A stretch of 64,000 nucleotides of DNA from Chitinophagales bacterium (GTDB lineage: Bacteria > Bacteroidota > Bacteroidia > Chitinophagales > UBA2359): contig JACJXU010000009.1 of the NCBI GenBank assembly GCA_020636475.1, forward strand, positions 70,580-134,579, read 5' to 3'. A program made the position numbers and the translations under genes. The notes under the pieces were generated by a model. The model searched no databases, was not told the origin of the DNA, and worked only from the letters and a program-made list of their open reading frames with translations. Numbering within the stretch: the stretch's first letter is position 1; each line of letters begins with the position of its first letter. Shown one piece after another: positions 37,005 through 45,267 of this stretch.

Positions 37005-38105
37005 CTACACACTTTTTTCGCTGTGTGCCGACATATTGTGTTGGTTGTGAATGGCGATGTTTCTGGCAACATTGGCAACCAAGTGTTGTAATTCGGCGGA
37101 AACAGGGGAATGTGTTTGTAAAATACTGGGCGCGCCACTATCGCCATCTTCGGAAATACCCATTACCAAAGGAATTTGCGCCAGCAAAGGAACATCGCAC
37201 CAGTCGGCAATTTTTTGTCCGCCACCTTTTCCAAAAATATAGTATTTGTTTTCGGGCATTTCTGCAGGAGAAAAATACGCCATATTTTCGACAATACCTA
37301 AAATAGACACTCCTATTTGGTTGAGTTGGAACATGGCAATAGATTTGCGCACATCGGCTAAGGCAACTTCTTGCGGTGTAGTAACAATAAGCGCGGCGGT
37401 AAGCGGCACGGTTTGTACCAAAGTGAGTTGAATATCGCCCGTTCCCGGCGGCAAATCGAAAATTAGGTAGTCCAAATCGTCCCAAATGGCATCGGTAATG
37501 AGTTGTCGAATGGCACTCGAAACCATAGGACCGCGCCACACAACTGCTTGACTTTCATCAATGAGCAAACCAATAGAAAGCACTTTTACTCCGTATTTTT
37601 CGATAGGAATAATGTAGTGTTTGTCTTCTTTTTGGATTACTTTGGGGCGTTCGTCTTTAATACCAAACATAATAGGCACTGAAGGTCCGTAAATGTCGGC
37701 ATCTATGAGTCCTACTTTTGCGCCTTGTTGCGCCAAGCCTAAGGCAAGATTTGCGGCGATGGTAGATTTTCCTACACCACCCTTGCCGGAAGCTACGGCG
37801 ATAATATTTTTTACGCCGGGCAAAATATTGTCCATTTTCGTGCGCTGCGTAGTGGTGCGGGCACTCAGGTTTATTTTCACCGCTACATCGCTTCCTATTT
37901 GTTGTTCTATGGCTGCTATACAGGCTTTTACCAGATAATCTTTTAAAGGGCAAGCGGGCGTGGTGAGCATGAGTGTAAACTGAAGTGAGTTTTCGTTGAT
38001 AACAATGTCTTCAATCATGTGTAAACTCACCAAATCTTTTTTCAAGTCCGGGTCATCTACCAAACTCAGTGCTGCCAATACATTTTCCTTCGTTAGTTTT
38101 TGCAT
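37005..38105 (-). CDS. Mrp/NBP35/ApbC-family iron-sulfur carrier ATPase
   Basis: This 366-residue protein has an N-terminal DUF59/MIP18-like domain (about residues 5-80) and a ParA/MinD-type ATPase domain. The deviant Walker A loop is IAVASGKGGVGKSTIAANLA near residue 100, followed by GLIDADIYGPSVPIMFGI and FDLPPGTGDIQLTLVQ. The C-terminal CxxC that binds the cluster in many Mrp proteins is absent: ENMAYFSPAEMPENKYYIFG stands in its place. It is cotranscribed with the NifU-like protein, which supports a role in Fe-S cluster delivery. Confidence 0.9.
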   Translation of the reverse strand: MQKLTKENVLAALSLVDDPDLKKDLVSLHMIEDIVINENSLQFTLMLTTPACPLKDYLVKACIAAIEQQIGSDVAVKINLSARTTTQRTKMDNILPGVKNIIAVASGKGGVGKSTIAANLALGLAQQGAKVGLIDADIYGPSVPIMFGIKDERPKVIQKEDKHYIIPIEKYGVKVLSIGLLIDESQAVVWRGPMVSSAIRQLITDAIWDDLDYLIFDLPPGTGDIQLTLVQTVPLTAALIVTTPQEVALADVRKSIAMFQLNQIGVSILGIVENMAYFSPAEMPENKYYIFGKGGGQKIADWCDVPLLAQIPLVMGISEDGDSGAPSILQTHSPVSAELQHLVANVARNIAIHNQHNMSAHSEKSV

Positions 38106-38131
38106 GTCAAAGGCGAATTTTTTGTTTTTTC

Positions 38132-38884
38132 TTATTCAACGTGAATTCTATTCACAAAGTTCTCTAAAATGTATTCTTCCATATCGGTATGAAGTTGTTC
38201 TTCGTTTTCCTGCAATTTGTAGTAGTACCACATTAAAACAATGCTAAGGATAAGGGCTACCAAAGTGGTGTCGAAGGCAACGTACATGCTGTTGGTGATG
38301 TCTTTGAGAATGGCGGGGTCGGAGGCTTGGTCTGCCATTCCGAGCGATTCGGCGATACCCAAAATAGTGCCGATGAACCCCATAGAAGGAATAGCCCACA
38401 CCAAATAGCGAATTACGGACTGTCCGCCTTCGGCTTTTTGGGCGTTTATTTTTATTTGGGTGGTTACAATTTGCATTACATCGGAGATGGACTTATTGGA
38501 GCGGAATTTTGTAGAGGCTTTTTTGAGGATATCTGTCATCAAAAACTTGTTCTCTTTTTCGTAGGCAATCATTTTTAGTTTCAGCTCGTTCACATCGTCC
38601 GGTGAGAGAACCCATTGTTCTTTTTCAGGTAGTAGATTGAGGCTGAAGCTTTGGCGTTCGTATTTGATGCGGCTGAGGCGGGCGTAGGTTTCGAACATTC
38701 CCCAGAAAAACAAGATGAAGGTAAGAAACTGGATAATTCCCGAAGGCATAGCTCCACCAAAAACTTGCGCCAAGCGTTTGATGAACGGGTAATCGGAATA
38801 ATTATAAAAAAACCAGCAAATACTTACCACAATAGCGGCGCATACTACGGACAAAAACAAATACTTTGGGCGATTATTTTGCAT
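38132..38884 (-). CDS. orphan MotA/TolQ/ExbB-type proton channel protein
   Basis: This 250-residue protein has three or four membrane helices. AIPSMGFIGTILGIAESLGM (about residues 170-189) and the following VAFDTTLVALILSIVLMWYY are the MotA/TolQ/ExbB core. Unlike the ExbB at 32138, it has no ExbD/MotB-like partner next to it; the flanking genes are mrp and a tiny unknown. A partner may be encoded elsewhere. Residues of about 80-150 form a cytoplasmic helical insertion rich in lysine. Confidence 0.8.
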   Translation of the reverse strand: MQNNRPKYLFLSVVCAAIVVSICWFFYNYSDYPFIKRLAQVFGGAMPSGIIQFLTFILFFWGMFETYARLSRIKYERQSFSLNLLPEKEQWVLSPDDVNELKLKMIAYEKENKFLMTDILKKASTKFRSNKSISDVMQIVTTQIKINAQKAEGGQSVIRYLVWAIPSMGFIGTILGIAESLGMADQASDPAILKDITNSMYVAFDTTLVALILSIVLMWYYYKLQENEEQLHTDMEEYILENFVNRIHVE

Positions 38885-38994
38885 ATTAGTTGATTGTTTT
38901 TAACTAAGTGAAATAGCTTGGGCTATAAATAACGCACAAAATTAACAACTAATATCTTTAAAGCAAGGAAATTGGTAAAAATGTGTGGGGAATG

Positions 38995-39195
38995 TTATGT
39001 TCTCACCAAGTTTATAAGCCTACTGATTTCTGCTTTTGTTTCAACAACTGTCATTTTTGGTTCATTAAGAAATGTTATGTCTGTTCCATCTCCTCTCTGA
39101 ATATTATTGCGAATATTATTAATATTTACAATAGTTTCCATGCTCGTTTTTTCTAGTCGTTCATGCACCTCAATTATTTGGTTTAATTTTATCAT
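38995..39195 (-). CDS. hypothetical small protein
   Basis: I do not recognise this 66-residue protein. It is predicted to be helical at both ends (IKLNQIIEVHERLEKTSMET and VVETKAEISRLINL) and has no membrane segment. The frame has an ATG start and ordinary codon use, but a small real gene and a chance frame cannot be told apart here. It sits at the left edge of the toxin-antitoxin/restriction region. Confidence 0.4.
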   Translation of the reverse strand: MIKLNQIIEVHERLEKTSMETIVNINNIRNNIQRGDGTDITFLNEPKMTVVETKAEISRLINLVRT

Positions 39196-39344
39196 TTTTT
39201 TATTTTTTTAAAAATTCTAACTAATTTGAACGAAACTCATATTTATAAATAAAAGTTTCAAAACAGCCTAAATAACCCAAAAATAAGCAAATATCCCAAA
39301 CATTTACTACTTGCTTTAGAAAAATCTTCGCCGCGTGTATTTCT

Positions 39345-39755
39345 TTACTGTATCAAATAAGATTGCGCTGTTATTACGGGTATTGTTGAGTGTTTAAAAT
39401 CTTTTGCATTGCGCGTAATGATAATATCCACCTCATTTTCCAAGGCAGTATAGTATTGTAAGCCATCTTCAAAATCTGCAAACAATTTATCGTTCAAGGA
39501 TAATTCAATTATTTTATCATTCAAATCTGCTACCGTTACCAATACTTTGAATTTGGTTAAAATATCCCTTGCAAAAATAGAATTACTGAGCTTTGACAAA
39601 ATGTAATTTGTGTTTGCAAAGGTCAAAGAAGAAACAATAAGTTTAATTTTTTTCTTATCTGCCAAGGAAAACAATTTGGCTGCATCTTCATAAAACGGTT
39701 CTCTCTTCGCAAGCAAATCAATCACAATATTCGTGTCAATAAATAGTTTTTTCAT
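39345..39755 (-). CDS. PIN-domain toxin (VapC-like)
   Basis: This 136-residue single PIN domain has KLFIDTNIVIDLLAKREPFY at the N-terminus with catalytic Asp7. The C-terminal acidic cluster is FADFEDGLQYYTALENEVDI, followed by IITRNAKDF. PIN toxins are metal-dependent ribonucleases that stop growth when the antitoxin is lost. The gene overlaps the upstream antitoxin-like gene by 4 bp (ATGA), the standard arrangement of toxin-antitoxin operons. Confidence 0.88.
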   Translation of the reverse strand: MKKLFIDTNIVIDLLAKREPFYEDAAKLFSLADKKKIKLIVSSLTFANTNYILSKLSNSIFARDILTKFKVLVTVADLNDKIIELSLNDKLFADFEDGLQYYTALENEVDIIITRNAKDFKHSTIPVITAQSYLIQ

Positions 39756-39997
39756 TGATATTTTTCAATAAGATATTTTGTGTATTCCTCCCGAACATCA
39801 ACATCTTTTGGCAATTCAATTACTCCACTAAGACTTTCAACTAAAGGCGTTATGGCTACATTCTTAGTTGTATTATCAATGATTGATTTCAAGTACGTTT
39901 CTATCAGCTTAGATAGACTGATTTGATTTTTCTTAGCATATGATTTAGCGTCTTCAATAACACTTTCATTTAAGCTAAGTGTTAATTTCTTGTCCAT
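39752..39997 (-). CDS. ribbon-helix-helix-type antitoxin (DUF6364-like)
   Basis: This 81-residue protein begins KKLTLSLNESVIEDAKSYAK and continues KNQISLSKLIETYLKSI, a typical ribbon-helix-helix DNA-binding fold. The remaining C-terminal tail would bind and neutralise the PIN toxin. It precedes the toxin by a 4-bp overlap and probably represses its own operon. No operator palindrome was noticed upstream. Confidence 0.8.
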   Translation of the reverse strand: MDKKLTLSLNESVIEDAKSYAKKNQISLSKLIETYLKSIIDNTTKNVAITPLVESLSGVIELPKDVDVREEYTKYLIEKYQ

Positions 39998-40088
39998 TGT
40001 TTTTTACGTGTAAAAATACAAAAAATTTACGTGAAAATCAATTTTTTTTGAATATCTTCCTATTTTTCAATTCCGACAATATGCTCCT

Positions 40089-41546
40089 CTACAATCCTTT
40101 CGCCTTCTCTACAATATTGCGAAATTCTGCTTTAAAATTGTGGGCATCATTCAAATTTACGGCACTTATCCAATTCGACACCTCCTCGTAGCTGCTCGTT
40201 CCTTTGTATTGCGAGTCGGTAATTAGCATAGAAAATGCTGCTACGCCGGCGGTAAATTTCATAAAATCGGTGGCGGTAGTGAAGGTGTTTCCTTCGTCAA
40301 AAATTTCCATATTCAGTGGAATACTGTTGTCCGCGTCAGGATTTTTATACCTAAAATCTATCGTAAATGTGGGTACGGCTTTGTAGTTCGGATTGTTGGC
40401 GGGAACTATTTCGTACAAGGCGGTGATGTTCTGGTTTGCGCCAATTTCTCCGGCATCTTTGCTGTCATTTTCAAAATCTTCTTGGTTCAATAGTCTGTTT
40501 TCGTAGCCAATCAGGCGATAGGCTTCTACATTGGCACTGTTGAACTCCACCTGCACTTTCACGTCTTTGGCAACGGTGTAAAACTTGCTGTATTCGTAAA
40601 TAAACACTTTTCGCAGTTGTTCGAGATTGTCGATGTACTCGTATGTTCCGTTGCCGTTGTTGGCTATTTGTTCCAAAGCTGCGTCATTCAAATTTCCCCT
40701 GCCAACGCCCAGTACGGTTAAAAATATGCCGAAGTCTCTTTTTTCTTCTATCAGACTTATCAATTCTTCTTGGCTCGACGGACCTACATTAAAATCGCCG
40801 TCTGTTCCTATAATAATTCGGTTGTTGCCGCCGGCTATAAAATTCTGCTGGGCAATTTCATAAGCGGTAATAATTCCTTCTGCGCCTGCCGTACTTCCGC
40901 CCGAACCCAAGGCATCAATAGCGTTTTTAATCTTGGTTTTGTTGTCGCCGGAGGTAGCTTCCAAAACTACGCCCGCCGAACCCGCGTAAGTTACTATTGC
41001 GACCTTATCGGTAGTCTCCATTTCATCGACAAAATATTTGAAGCCGTTTTTTAGCAGTTCCAATTTGTCTTCGCTGCCCATGGAGCCGGACACATCAATT
41101 AAGAAAACAAAATTCGAGGCGGGCAATTCATTTTGCGGAATGGGTTTGCCTTTGATGCCAATTCGAATAAGTTTGTTGGAAGTATTCCAAGGGCATTGGC
41201 TCACTTCGCCATTGAGCGCAATAGGGTGCGTTGGGTCGGCGTAGGGGTAATCCAGTTGGAAATAGTTTATGAGTTCTTCTGTTCTTACAGCACCCTTAGG
41301 CGGCAGTTGGTTATCTTGTTGGATAAAACGGCGCACATTGGCATAAGATGCGCCGTCTGCATCAATCGAAAAGGTAGAAACGGGCTGTTCGGCGACTTGT
41401 ACAAATGGGTTTTCTTCTACTTCATTGTAGGTATCGCCCGATAGGGCAATTGGGGAGATATCTACATAACCTCCCAAGCCATCTTTATCACAAGCGGATA
41501 GCCCTGCAATTAGGAATAATGCCAAAATTAATTTGGTTGTTTTCAT
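40089..41546 (-). CDS. von Willebrand factor A domain lipoprotein (YfbK-like)
   Basis: This 485-residue protein has a lipoprotein signal (LSACDK, Cys19) and an N-terminal von Willebrand lead domain (about residues 55-135). The VWA domain follows, with an intact metal site: FLIDVSGSMGSEDKL (DxSxS, about residues 147-161), then GSAGV and GTDGDFNVG. The C-terminal part (about residues 310-485) resembles the DUF3520 domain of the YfbK family. It is probably exported and adhesive or scaffolding; the partner is unknown. Confidence 0.88.
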   Translation of the reverse strand: MKTTKLILALFLIAGLSACDKDGLGGYVDISPIALSGDTYNEVEENPFVQVAEQPVSTFSIDADGASYANVRRFIQQDNQLPPKGAVRTEELINYFQLDYPYADPTHPIALNGEVSQCPWNTSNKLIRIGIKGKPIPQNELPASNFVFLIDVSGSMGSEDKLELLKNGFKYFVDEMETTDKVAIVTYAGSAGVVLEATSGDNKTKIKNAIDALGSGGSTAGAEGIITAYEIAQQNFIAGGNNRIIIGTDGDFNVGPSSQEELISLIEEKRDFGIFLTVLGVGRGNLNDAALEQIANNGNGTYEYIDNLEQLRKVFIYEYSKFYTVAKDVKVQVEFNSANVEAYRLIGYENRLLNQEDFENDSKDAGEIGANQNITALYEIVPANNPNYKAVPTFTIDFRYKNPDADNSIPLNMEIFDEGNTFTTATDFMKFTAGVAAFSMLITDSQYKGTSSYEEVSNWISAVNLNDAHNFKAEFRNIVEKAKGL

Positions 41547-41621
41547 GGGTAGTTTTGTTTTTTATTGAAGGAGATGAGGTTGTGCTGTATATGGTTGCAT
41601 GATAAGCATTTTACACAGAAT

Positions 41622-42359
41622 TTACTTCTTTTTTCCGGCGTTAAATTCAACCAATTTATTCCAATCAATTTCTCCATTTGATTTACAAAAATCTGTAATA
41701 AAATCTCTCGTGAACTTGTTAATCATATTGGCGTAGGATTTCATAAACTCATCGTTTCTTTCTTTTGATTTATGTCCAAGTGGTTCTATAATTTCGGTAT
41801 ATAGGTGAGCATTGCCGGAAATAAATTCCCAAAATTCCTGCCCACAGTATTTAAAATAGTCCCCTTTGTCCGGTTTGTTGTCTATTCCATAACAACATCC
41901 GTTTACAGCAACAACCATTAGATTGGAATTACTTGTTCTCAATGTTCGTTGGGCTGTTTTAAAATCGGATTTCATTTTAGCAATTTGACTACTGTTTCCC
42001 CAGTTGGGTCCTGATTTTATATTAACAATATAACGCACATTGTTCTTGTCAAATTCTAAATCAATATTGGGAATTCCGGATTTCCAGCCAGCATACACTT
42101 TTTGGTTTATAAAAATGGCAAGATTTTCCAACCAATCGCCAAATATTGTTTCTTCCCCAGAGGAAATATAAGCATCGGCAATTTCTTGCACTATGTCATT
42201 CGCTGTTAATAGATGTTTGGCTTTAAACAAATAAGGATTTTTCTTTTTCAGAACAGTGTTTAGTTTAAGTTCATTAAGTCGTTCTATTCTTTTTTGATGA
42301 AATGTTCCTATATTTTGTTCAACGTACTGCGTGATGTCCCTTATGTTCAGTTGCTTCAT
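41622..42359 (-). CDS. type II restriction endonuclease (EcoO109I/PmeII-like)
   Basis: This 245-residue protein resembles the EcoO109I/PmeII group of type II restriction enzymes. FHQKRIERLNELKL and KKKNPYLFKAKHLLTANDIV lie near the N-terminus, IFGDWLENLAIFIN follows, and NIDLEFDKNNVRYIVNIKSG with GPNWGNSSQIAKMKS forms the presumed nuclease core. The core looks like PD-(D/E)xK, but the acidic residue before IK is Asn here, so metal binding may use another glutamate. The recognition site cannot be read from sequence. Its 5' end overlaps the methyltransferase gene by 41 bp, supporting a restriction-modification pair. Confidence 0.8.
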   Translation of the reverse strand: MKQLNIRDITQYVEQNIGTFHQKRIERLNELKLNTVLKKKNPYLFKAKHLLTANDIVQEIADAYISSGEETIFGDWLENLAIFINQKVYAGWKSGIPNIDLEFDKNNVRYIVNIKSGPNWGNSSQIAKMKSDFKTAQRTLRTSNSNLMVVAVNGCCYGIDNKPDKGDYFKYCGQEFWEFISGNAHLYTEIIEPLGHKSKERNDEFMKSYANMINKFTRDFITDFCKSNGEIDWNKLVEFNAGKKK

Positions 42360-43197
42360 ATTCGCCTTCTGATTCTAATAATATTAATTGGGTTGGTACT
42401 AATTGTTCCTTAACCATATTGTAGTATTCCGGCAAAATTTCTATTCCAATAGAGTTTCTGTTCATTCTTTGTGCCACAAAATTCGTAGTTCCCGAACCCA
42501 TAAAAGGGTCAAGAACGACATCTTCCTGCCTCGTGAACAATTTAATAAACCATTCGGGTAATGCTTCGGGGAAAGCAGCACTGTGGTTTTTGTTGTTACA
42601 TTCTGTTGCCAAATGTAAAACATTTGTAGGATAAGCCATTTTTCTATCGAGCCAGTTAGAAATATTCTTGCCAAAGCCGCTACCTACTTTAGACTCATCT
42701 CGCTTTTTGTCGGTTTCGCTTAAATTTTTGAGCCTTGTTTTTGCCCAATCGCCCATAGGCACCATTACTTCTTCTTGGTACATATTAAATTTTTTATTCT
42801 TGTTGAACTGTAGCAGCCGTTCCCAAGAGTCTCTAAATCTATTCGACCATTTACCCGGAAATGCGTTTTTCTTATGCCAAATAAATTCTTCCGTCCAAAG
42901 CCAGCCTTGTTTTCGCATGGCAATAATTAGCTCCATTACATAAGTACTTCGTTCTCCTTTTACAACTTTTTCTTTAATGTTCAATACAAAAGTCCCGCTT
43001 GGTTTTAGAACTCTAAGCAATTCTTCCGAAATAGGCAAAAACCATGCTACATACTTGTCGGGATGAATTCCACCATAGGTAGATTTTCTTTGGTCGGCAT
43101 AAGGCGGTGAGGTGAAAATTAAATCTACAGAATTGTCCGGTAATGTTTTTAAGATTTTTTTGCAATCTCCCAATTTTATGTCAGTTCTGATTTCCAT
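42319..43197 (-). CDS. DNA methyltransferase, probably N4-cytosine type
   Basis: This 292-residue enzyme has motif IV FTSPPYADQR near residue 29 and the SAM motif I VVLDPFMGSGTTNFVAQRMN near residue 232. Motif IV before motif I is the beta-class order. TSPPY, rather than DPPY or NPPY, is typical of N4-cytosine methyltransferases. A region between them (FPGKWSNRFRDSWERLLQF) is also conserved. It presumably protects host DNA from the downstream endonuclease. The gene starts with ATG at 43197 and the pair ends at 41622. Confidence 0.88.
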   Translation of the reverse strand: MEIRTDIKLGDCKKILKTLPDNSVDLIFTSPPYADQRKSTYGGIHPDKYVAWFLPISEELLRVLKPSGTFVLNIKEKVVKGERSTYVMELIIAMRKQGWLWTEEFIWHKKNAFPGKWSNRFRDSWERLLQFNKNKKFNMYQEEVMVPMGDWAKTRLKNLSETDKKRDESKVGSGFGKNISNWLDRKMAYPTNVLHLATECNNKNHSAAFPEALPEWFIKLFTRQEDVVLDPFMGSGTTNFVAQRMNRNSIGIEILPEYYNMVKEQLVPTQLILLESEGEYEATEHKGHHAVR

Positions 43198-43294
43198 TTA
43201 CAAGTTTTAATTGTGTTTAACGATAGGCAATTCATAAACGCATTTTTGTTATTACAAAGTAATTACTTTTGATTGAATAATACAAGTTTAGAAT

Positions 43295-43963
43295 TTAATT
43301 AAGAATTTCTTTGATATTAATTTCTTTAACTCTTGGCTTTGCTGCTGGTGCGTCAAAAGTTATTAAAAGAGAGTCCTTTTTTGTTAAAAGCTTTTTAATC
43401 CCACAGGGATATGATTTCATACTTTCACACGGTCCAATATTTGCCTTAATTTCCTTACTATTTAAAAGATTTCGGATAAAAATTACTTCAAATTCTTCAT
43501 TTACATGATGCGTAATAATGTTACTATTATTATCGACTATTTGGCAATACATGTATCCTTCATTAGGTCTATTTCCATTCATAAAAATAAAATCTTTTCC
43601 TGTACAAGACATACCGCAGGCAGAACTCAATGCAATGTAGTCATTATTACATGTCTCAATATTTGTTCTATCCGGCGGGAGATCTAAACTATATATTCGA
43701 TTTGTATTATTTTTAGTAACGGTTAGTTTAAAAGCATTTAAATCAAAATTTATATATTCTTCCAACTTTGCTTGATAGAACGTACTAACACAAGAATCCA
43801 CCAGCATTATCGTACTATCAGTTTTTATTATCGAATTATTAGAGGTATCTCTTCCATTTCCATGAATAGATTCGACATTATAAGGGAAGTTAGCTTGATT
43901 TCTACAGCCTGAAATTAAGGTAATGAAACCTATTAAAATTATTTTAAACTTCAAACTTATCAA
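43295..43963 (-). CDS. hypothetical lipoprotein
   Basis: I do not recognise a family for this 222-residue protein. It has a signal sequence with a lipobox-like Cys20 (LISGCR) and a soluble remainder containing several cysteines (SCVSTF, CNNDYIALSSACGMSC), which could form disulphides. It is transcribed towards the methyltransferase gene with 97 bp between them. It may belong to the same accessory stretch, since it stands alone. Confidence 0.6.
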   Translation of the reverse strand: MISLKFKIILIGFITLISGCRNQANFPYNVESIHGNGRDTSNNSIIKTDSTIMLVDSCVSTFYQAKLEEYINFDLNAFKLTVTKNNTNRIYSLDLPPDRTNIETCNNDYIALSSACGMSCTGKDFIFMNGNRPNEGYMYCQIVDNNSNIITHHVNEEFEVIFIRNLLNSKEIKANIGPCESMKSYPCGIKKLLTKKDSLLITFDAPAAKPRVKEINIKEILN

Positions 43964-44101
43964 TATTTTTAAATAACAACCAAATATATTATTTTTTCAC
44001 TTACAAGAACACCTTCACCTCAAAGCAAGCAAATTCCCCCCACATTTCAAATTAACCCTCCCCAAAGATAATTAAATATCCCCAACACTCGCTACGAACC
44101 T

Positions 44102-44122
44102 AAAAAATCCTTATCAAAAGGA
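44102..44122 (-). terminator. weak candidate terminator after the ABC efflux operon
   Basis: On the minus strand TCCTT and AAGGA form a 5-bp stem with loop TTGAT (44108-44122), followed by six T. The position, about 27 bp beyond the stop of the last permease gene, is right, but the stem is short. Confidence 0.35.
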
Positions 44123-44148
44123 CTGTTTATCCCTCCAAAGCAGCCCAA

Positions 44149-45267
44149 CTATCCCGATGTTTTTTTATAATTCCATATCGCCCAAAAATTGAACAAAAAC
44201 GCAAAGCCGATGATTACCAAAAAATGCGTGCGAATGTTATAAAAACCACTGCCTTTTAGCACTATCATACGCATTACTTCTATAAAATAGGTTACAGGAT
44301 TGAAGTGGGCAATGGCTTTTGCCCAAGCGGGCATGGCTTCGATGGGCGTAAACAAGCCGCTCATCAAAATAAAAATCATCATAAAGAAAAACGCTACCGA
44401 CATGGCTTGTTGCTGCGTATCGGCGTAGGTGGAAATAAGCAAGCCAAAACCCAGTAGTGCCACCAAATAAACCGCCAAATATCCGTACAGCAGCAGTACA
44501 TTGCCCAAAGGTACAATGCCATACACCCAATAGGCTACGCCAAAAAATCCGATAGAAAAAATAACGACCCCAATAATCCAAAACGGAATGAGCTTGCCCA
44601 ATATGTAGTGATATTTCTTAATAGGCGTAACATTTATTTGCTCGATAGTGCCTATTTCTTTTTCTTTTACAATATTGAGGCTGCACATATACGCGCCTAC
44701 CATGGTTACAAAAATAACCAGAATGCCCGGCACCATAAATATTTGGTAGCGCATAAAAATATTGTACCAGTTGTTGGATATTACATTTATAAAACTCGGC
44801 TTTGCGCCAATGGTGTTTATCTGTGCGAGGAGGTTTTGGTTGTACGCCGCAATAATGGCACTTACATACGATGCGCCAATGGTGGCTTTCATACCATTTA
44901 TGGCATTTACGGCAATAAGCAACTGCTGCTGCCCTTCGCGCAAGAGGTCTTTTTCAAAATTGTGCGGAATTTCTATAATAAGGTCTGCCTTGTCGGACTC
45001 TATGAGCGTATAGGCTTGTTTGTAATTGTTTCCATAATCCACCAAGCGGAAATAGCCCGAAGCGGTTATTTTATCCAACAGCATTTTGGCTTGTGCCGAG
45101 CGGTCGTGGTCCACTACGGCGATGTTGATGTTTTTTATGGTATAATCCGCCGCCAAGGGCATTACCAAGAGTTGAATAATGGGCATGACAAAAATCATGG
45201 GCAACAAACTTTTATTTCTAAAAATTTGCTTAAATTCTTTTATCAGCAATACTTTTATTATTTTCAT
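44149..45267 (-). CDS. ABC-2 type transporter permease (second)
   Basis: This 372-residue protein has the fold of ABC-2 permeases: one N-terminal membrane helix (MPIIQLLVMPLAADY), a large external domain (about residues 45-175), and five C-terminal helices. KEKEIGTIEQINVTPIKKYH is the conserved cytoplasmic coupling segment. It is the last gene of the seven-gene efflux operon and resembles YbhS/YbhR. Its start overlaps the preceding permease gene by 4 bp. It pairs with that permease and the two ATPases to export drugs or lipids; the substrate is unknown. Confidence 0.88.
   Translation of the reverse strand: MKIIKVLLIKEFKQIFRNKSLLPMIFVMPIIQLLVMPLAADYTIKNINIAVVDHDRSAQAKMLLDKITASGYFRLVDYGNNYKQAYTLIESDKADLIIEIPHNFEKDLLREGQQQLLIAVNAINGMKATIGASYVSAIIAAYNQNLLAQINTIGAKPSFINVISNNWYNIFMRYQIFMVPGILVIFVTMVGAYMCSLNIVKEKEIGTIEQINVTPIKKYHYILGKLIPFWIIGVVIFSIGFFGVAYWVYGIVPLGNVLLLYGYLAVYLVALLGFGLLISTYADTQQQAMSVAFFFMMIFILMSGLFTPIEAMPAWAKAIAHFNPVTYFIEVMRMIVLKGSGFYNIRTHFLVIIGFAFLFNFWAIWNYKKTSG

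Noticed and set aside
38132-38884. ZorA of a Zorya defence system
   Set aside because: The protein is only 250 residues with no long C-terminal tail, and no ZorB, ZorC, ZorD or ZorE-like gene is adjacent.
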